Shown piece after piece: positions 17,979-22,320 of a stretch of DNA of 22,320 bases. The translations under genes and the position numbers were made by a program. How positions within the stretch are numbered: the stretch's first letter is position 1; each line of letters starts with the position of its first letter. The DNA comes from CAZUFB01 sp048173955. GTDB taxonomy: Bacteria; Actinomycetota; Coriobacteriia; Coriobacteriales; UMGS124. The stretch is taken from the NCBI GenBank assembly GCA_048173955.1, contig DBEYOB010000140.1, forward strand, positions 1 to 22,320, in the 5' to 3' direction. The notes beneath the pieces were generated by a model. That model was not told the origin of the DNA and did not search any database. It saw only the letters and a program-made list of their open reading frames with translations.

Positions 17979-18296
17979 AAAGGAGAGAGGTCGAACGGGC
18001 CGTGGAGGGTTGCCCGTCCGGAGGGAGTCGGAACGATCCGCCTTTGCGTCCGTTCCGCTGAGGCGACTTGAACTATAGGGAACCGCCTCAGAAAAAGCGG
18101 TTGCAAATGTCACCGGAGGCGAAATTGGCGAGAAGTTTTTCCTCGGAGGCCGCTTGCCTGCCCGTTTGGGCCGCTCGCCTCGATTTCGCCCGCAGGTCGC
18201 CCGCGCAGGGGCGCAGGAAGACCGCGCGCCAACCGGGCCGGATCCGGGCCGCGGCGGGCGGCGTTGCAGCAACCGCTCCCCGGCGCCGTTGCTCCC
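17979..18296. other. Structured intergenic region between the regulator terminator and the transporter genes
   Basis: No gene is recognised. It contains several overlapping inverted repeats: GGAACG (18030-18035) with CGTTCC (18051-18056), CTGAGGCG (18058-18065) with CGCCTCAG (18084-18091), and AACCGC (18081-18086) with GCGGTT (18097-18102). The last two are mutually exclusive in RNA. Confidence 0.5.
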
Positions 18297-20110
18297 CTAC
18301 GCGCGCTGGCGCTCCACGAGCTCGCGGAAGATGCCGCCGCGCTCCATGAGCTCCTCGTAGGTGCCGTCCTCGGCGATGCGGCCACCGTCGAGCACGAGGA
18401 TGCGGTTGCAGGTGCGGATCGTCGAGAGGCGGTGCGCGATGACGACGCGGGTGCACTTGAGCCTGTCGAGGCTGTCGCTCACGATGCGCTGGGTCACGTT
18501 GTCCAGGGCGCTCGTGGCCTCGTCGAACATGAGGATCTTGGGCTTGGGCGCGATGGCGCGGGCGATCATGAGGCGCTGGCGCTGGCCGCCCGAGACGCCG
18601 CCCGATCCCTCCGAGATCATCGTGTGCATGCCCATGGGCATCGCGCGGATGTCGCGTCGAGGCTCGCCAGGTCGTGCCCGTCGTAGTAGACCGCGCCCTT
18701 CTGGGGGGCCTCGAAGCCCAGCAGCAGGCGCATGAGGGTCGACTTGCCGCACCCGGTCCTGCCCACGACGGCCACGTACTGGCCGGGGCGCACCTTGAGC
18801 GACAGTCCGTCGATGATGGGGGCCTGGCCGCCGCCGTAGGAGAATGTGACGTTGTCGAGCTCGAAGGCGCCCGTGATGCGCGGGAGCACCTGCCTGCGCT
18901 CGGAGACCTCGGGCAGGGTGCGCAGGATGGGCGCGGCCATGTCGAGGTGCGGCTTGATCATCGCGATGGAGCCCGCCGCGCCCGTCAGCGCCGAGAACGA
19001 CCCCGACACCATGCCGAACGCCGCGGAGAAGGCCATGTACTGTGAGACCGTCACCCCGGCGTCGACGGCAACGAGGTAGATGAGCGCGGTCCCCACCAGC
19101 GAGACGGCCGTCTGCATCGTCGCCGCCAGGCGCACGGCGAGCGGTCCGTTGTAGGTGATGCGCACGAGCTTCTGGTAGATCGCGGCCCAGGTGGCAAAGG
19201 CGCGCCGCTCCGCCCCGGCGAGCTTGATCTTCTGGATGCCCCCGATCAGCGAGTACTGCCAGCCGCTCAGCTCGGCGGAGTACTCGAGCTCCTTGCGCGA
19301 CACGCGGATCTGCAGCAGCGTGGTCGCCACGCCCACCGCCACGTTCACCAGGATCACGAGCAGCGCAGGCAGCGCGAGCGACGGCGCGATGGCAAAGACC
19401 TGGCCGATATAGGCGAGCGAGAACACCGAGGTCAGGGCCGTGTTCAGCACGATGTTCTCGATCATGGCGGCAATCGCGCGGATGCTCGTGAGGCGCGAAG
19501 CGAGGTCGCCCGACGCGTACTGCTTGAAGAACGGCGCGGGCAGCGACAGCACGCGCATCATCGCCGCCGCCTCCACCGCGACCGACAGCTTCGTGTCGAT
19601 GCGCGAGAGCACGAGCGACTTCGCGCCGCCGACGAGCGCCTGGGAGACAGTCGCGCCGAGCAGGAGCGCGACGATCGGCAGCAGCAGCCCCGCCCGGCCC
19701 GATTCGACCAGCGGGCCGAACAGGACCTGGTTCACCGCGGGCAGCAGCATGCCCAGAAGCGTCGCCGCGAGCGTGGCGAGCGCCACGAGGACGTAGTCGG
19801 CCGCGTCGAGGCAGCGGAACATGTAGACCAGGATGTCGCGGACCGCGGGCTCCTTGAGGGGAAGCGGCCGGTAGAAGCAGTACGCCTCGTCGGACAGGCG
19901 CGCCGCGCTGCGCTCGTTGACCCGCACCTTCGATCCGGTGGCGGGGTCGACGAAGCAGTAGCCGCCCCGCTGCGGAACGAGCGCGACGTCGTCGGCCGAG
20001 GTGCCGGGGCGTTTGCCGGTGACCGCCGCCGAGAGGTCGCGCATCGCGCGGTCGAGCAGCGCGTCGTCGTTGGCGCGGCGCTCGTGTATCTGGCTTTCGA
20101 ACCAACCCAT
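18297..20110 (-). pseudogene. Second NHLP/NHLM-type bacteriocin export ABC permease-ATPase, broken by internal deletion and frameshift
   Basis: A homologue of the second transporter subunit of NHLP-leader peptide export systems. The 5' frame (ATG 20110, AAAGGA eight bases upstream) reads a soluble N-terminal part (about 1-100), a six-helix ABC membrane domain (about 105-385) and the start of the ATPase domain with Walker A GRTGCGKS at 450-457. After LASLD (near 18656) it runs into a stop at 18617. The family sequence resumes in another frame at 18653 as DIRAMPMGMHT, with signature SGGQRQ, Walker B ILMFDEATSALD and H-loop HRLS, ending at 18297. Compared with my memory of the family, roughly 45-50 residues including the Q-loop are missing, so the product should be non-functional. 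No slippery sequence is present at the junction. An assembly error is the main alternative. Confidence 0.8.
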
Positions 20111-20131
20111 CGCGGGTCCTTTCGTGCTCGC

Positions 20132-22276
20132 CTATTCCTGGGCCACGAGGCGCGCGTAGGCGCCCCCCGCCGCGTAGAGCTCCTCGTGCGTCCCGCGCTC
20201 CACGACGCGGCCCCGGTCGAGCACGACGATCTCGTCGCAGTCGCGGATGGCCGAGAGGCGGTGCGCGATGATGATGCAGGTGATGCCGCGGCGGCGGATC
20301 GACCGCATGACCTGGGCCTCGGTCACCGCGTCGAGCGCGCTCGTGGCCTCGTCCATGATGAGGATCGTGGGGTCCTGCACGAGGGCGCGGGCGATCTCGA
20401 GGCGCTGGCGCTGGCCGCCCGAGAAGTCGCGGCCGCCCTCGAGCAGCCTGTGCTCGTAGCCGCCCTCGCGCTGGATGATCACGTCGTGGATGCCGGCGTC
20501 GCGCGCGGCGAGGATGACCTCGTAGTCCTCGATCGAGTCGTCCCACAGGCGGATGTTGTTCGAGACGGTGTCGGCGAACAGGATGATGTCCTGGTCGACG
20601 ACGGCGAGCGAGCCGGTGAGGATCTCGCGCGGGATCTGGGAGGCGGGCGTCCCGTCGAACGAGACGGTCCCCTCCCAGGGCTGGTAGAGCCCCGAGACGA
20701 GCTTGGCAAGCGTCGATTTGCCGCAGCCCGACGCGCCCACGAACGCGACGCTGCCGCCCGGCGGGACGTCGATGCTGAAGTCGGAGATGAGCGGGTCGGC
20801 CAGGCGCGAGTAGCCGAAGGTCACATGGTCCATGCGCACCCCGCCGCGCAGCTTGCCGCACGGGTCGCCCTCCCTGAGGGCGGGCGCGCGGCACAACGGG
20901 TCGGTCTCGTAGTCCATGACGTCCTGGATGCGCTCCATGTCAGTGCGCATCTCCTGGAACGACTGCATGGTGTTGATGAGGCTCTGGGCGGGGGCCACGA
21001 ACTGGGAGAGGTAGCCCTGGAACGCCAGCACCATGCCGACGGTGAACTCGCCGTTGAGCACGAGCCACACGCCGCACGCGAGCACCGCGATGTTGGCAGC
21101 CGAGGTCACCAGGCCGGGGACGAGGCCGATGTACTGGTTGAGGCGGGCATACTTGACCTGCTGGGCGTTCGCGCTGGCCTGGAAGCCCGCCCAGCGCTGG
21201 AAGAACCCCGACTCGGCCCCGCTCGCCTTGATCGTCTCGACCATGTCGATGCCGGCCATCGTGGCGCTCGCCAGGTTCGACTGGTCGCGCATCTGCACGC
21301 GCATGATGTTGACGCGCTCCTTGGAGATGACCCGCGCGACGAAGATGTTGAGCACCGTCGCCGCGACGCCGATCGCCGCGAGCATGGGCGAGTAGCCCAC
21401 CATGATCGCGAGGTAGACGACGAGCATGGCAAAGTTGACGAGCAGCGGCGCGAGCTGGCCCACCATGCGCTGGGCGACCGAGGAGTTCGAGGTCGCGCGC
21501 GCCGCGATGTCGCCCGCCATGCACTGGGAGAAGAACTCCATGGGAAGGTGGAGCACCTTCCAGATGAACGAGGTGTACAAGACGACCGACATCTTGCCCT
21601 CGACCCGCAGCAGCCAGATGGCGTTCATCGCCGCGATGACGACCTGGGCGGCGCCCACGAGCGCGAGCGCGACCACGAACGGGACGAGCCAGTCGGGGTT
21701 GGAGCCGGTGAGGAGGCGATCGGTGAAGATCTGCGACAGCGCCGGGTTCACGATGCCGATGACCGAGGTCACCGCCGCCGTGATCGCGACGAAGGCGAGC
21801 GCCGCCACGCTGCCGCGCAGGCGCTCCATCGCGAACGAGGCGATCGACGCCGGGGCGCCGCCGGGCTCGAAGCCCTCGCCGGGCTGCATGCACAGGCAGA
21901 TGCCGGTGAAGGAGCGGTCGAAGGTCTCGAGGTCGACGTGGTACTCGCCGCGGCCGGGGTCGTTGAGGTAGACGCGGTCGCCCTTGAAGCCGCGACACAC
22001 CACGAAGTGGTTGAAGTTCCAGTGGACGATGCAGGGGAAGGTCGCCTGCTCGCGCAGCTGCTCGGGCTCGTAGCGGAAGCCGCGCGCCTCGAAGCCGTAG
22101 CCGCGCGCCGCCTTGACGACGTTCAGGGCGCTCGACCCGTCGCGCGACACGCCGCAGTCCTTGCGGACCTGCTCGAGGGGCATCCACTTGCCGTAGTAGG
22201 CGGCGATCATCGCGAGGCAGGCGGCACCGCACTCGAGGGCCTCCATCTGCATAATCTGGGGGACCTTGTCGGCCAT
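20132..22276 (-). CDS. NHLP/NHLM-type bacteriocin export ABC transporter with C39 leader peptidase
   Basis: A peptidase-permease-ATPase that should cut the double-glycine-type leader from a ribosomally made peptide and export the core across the membrane. It has 714 residues from the ATG at 22276. The C39 peptidase domain (about 1-130) has catalytic Cys16 in QMEALECG, His90 and Asp106 in NDPGRG. Six membrane helices lie at about 155-430. The ATPase has Walker A GASGCGKS at 514-521, Q-loop Gln562, signature SGGQRQ at 619-624, Walker B LIMDEATSALD at 639-649 and H-loop His672. The ATG has no clear ribosome site, and the frame stays open with GC-rich third positions to 22320, so the true start may lie beyond the window. 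The length matches the first NHLM ABC subunit. It is 21 bases before the broken second gene. Confidence 0.93.
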   Translation of the reverse strand: MADKVPQIMQMEALECGAACLAMIAAYYGKWMPLEQVRKDCGVSRDGSSALNVVKAARGYGFEARGFRYEPEQLREQATFPCIVHWNFNHFVVCRGFKGDRVYLNDPGRGEYHVDLETFDRSFTGICLCMQPGEGFEPGGAPASIASFAMERLRGSVAALAFVAITAAVTSVIGIVNPALSQIFTDRLLTGSNPDWLVPFVVALALVGAAQVVIAAMNAIWLLRVEGKMSVVLYTSFIWKVLHLPMEFFSQCMAGDIAARATSNSSVAQRMVGQLAPLLVNFAMLVVYLAIMVGYSPMLAAIGVAATVLNIFVARVISKERVNIMRVQMRDQSNLASATMAGIDMVETIKASGAESGFFQRWAGFQASANAQQVKYARLNQYIGLVPGLVTSAANIAVLACGVWLVLNGEFTVGMVLAFQGYLSQFVAPAQSLINTMQSFQEMRTDMERIQDVMDYETDPLCRAPALREGDPCGKLRGGVRMDHVTFGYSRLADPLISDFSIDVPPGGSVAFVGASGCGKSTLAKLVSGLYQPWEGTVSFDGTPASQIPREILTGSLAVVDQDIILFADTVSNNIRLWDDSIEDYEVILAARDAGIHDVIIQREGGYEHRLLEGGRDFSGGQRQRLEIARALVQDPTILIMDEATSALDAVTEAQVMRSIRRRGITCIIIAHRLSAIRDCDEIVVLDRGRVVERGTHEELYAAGGAYARLVAQE

Positions 22277-22320
22277 GACGCCGGCCGGCTTGACCTTGGC
22301 GGCGCCGACCGCGGCGCGGC

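Noticed and set aside
18058..18102. A tRNA-like T-arm (TTCAAGT) on the minus strand
   Set aside because: The flanking bases do not form the five-base T-stem, and no acceptor or anticodon arms can be drawn.
18640..18670. Programmed ribosomal frameshift in the second transporter gene
   Set aside because: There is no slippery heptamer at the junction, and conserved ATPase sequence is actually missing, so a shift alone would not restore the protein.

Overview
The window is a very GC-rich chromosomal stretch with dense genes that use almost only G or C at third codon positions. The gene set points to a high-GC Gram-positive: a ClpC ATPase, the c-di-AMP synthase DisA, a DOXP-pathway ispD-ispF pair, a Tat-type lipoprotein binding protein and an NHLP-type peptide exporter. 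I infer an Actinomycetota member, most likely class Coriobacteriia (relatives of Collinsella, Olsenella or Eggerthella). This comes from gene content and style only; there is no rRNA here to prove it. All genes but one are on the minus strand, so the map is best read right to left.

Right end (18297-22276): two adjacent ABC genes of the NHLP/NHLM bacteriocin-export type. The first has an N-terminal C39 leader peptidase with an intact Cys-His-Asp triad. The second has lost the Q-loop region of its ATPase domain through an internal deletion that also shifts the frame, so it looks like a pseudogene. No precursor peptide or modification enzyme lies in the window; they would be to the right of 22320. 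To the left are a structured 440-base gap, a terminator and a Crp/Fnr-family regulator. The regulator converges on a plus-strand threonine aldolase-family gene, and their stop codons overlap in the four bases CTAA.

Middle (13888-16073): hisS, whose product carries an unusual tail with ten cysteines, and a 761-base divergent intergenic region. That region holds a 190-base element bounded by matching 26-base terminal inverted repeats, which looks like a MITE-like repeat. Next is a complete oligopeptide/dipeptide ABC importer, oppA-oppB-oppC-oppD-oppF (7736-13497). It has a promoter upstream, an intercistronic hairpin after oppA, coupled stop/start codons between oppB and oppF, and a strong terminator at 7567-7598.

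Left (1-7046): clpC with a long AT-richer upstream region containing a good promoter and operator-like direct repeats. A terminator follows clpC. Then comes an apparent operon disA-ispD-ispF-cysS, linking c-di-AMP synthesis, isoprenoid precursor synthesis and cysteine charging of tRNA. cysS runs off the left edge. The order resembles the Firmicutes clpC-radA-disA-ispD-ispF region, but radA and the ctsR-mcsA-mcsB genes are missing.
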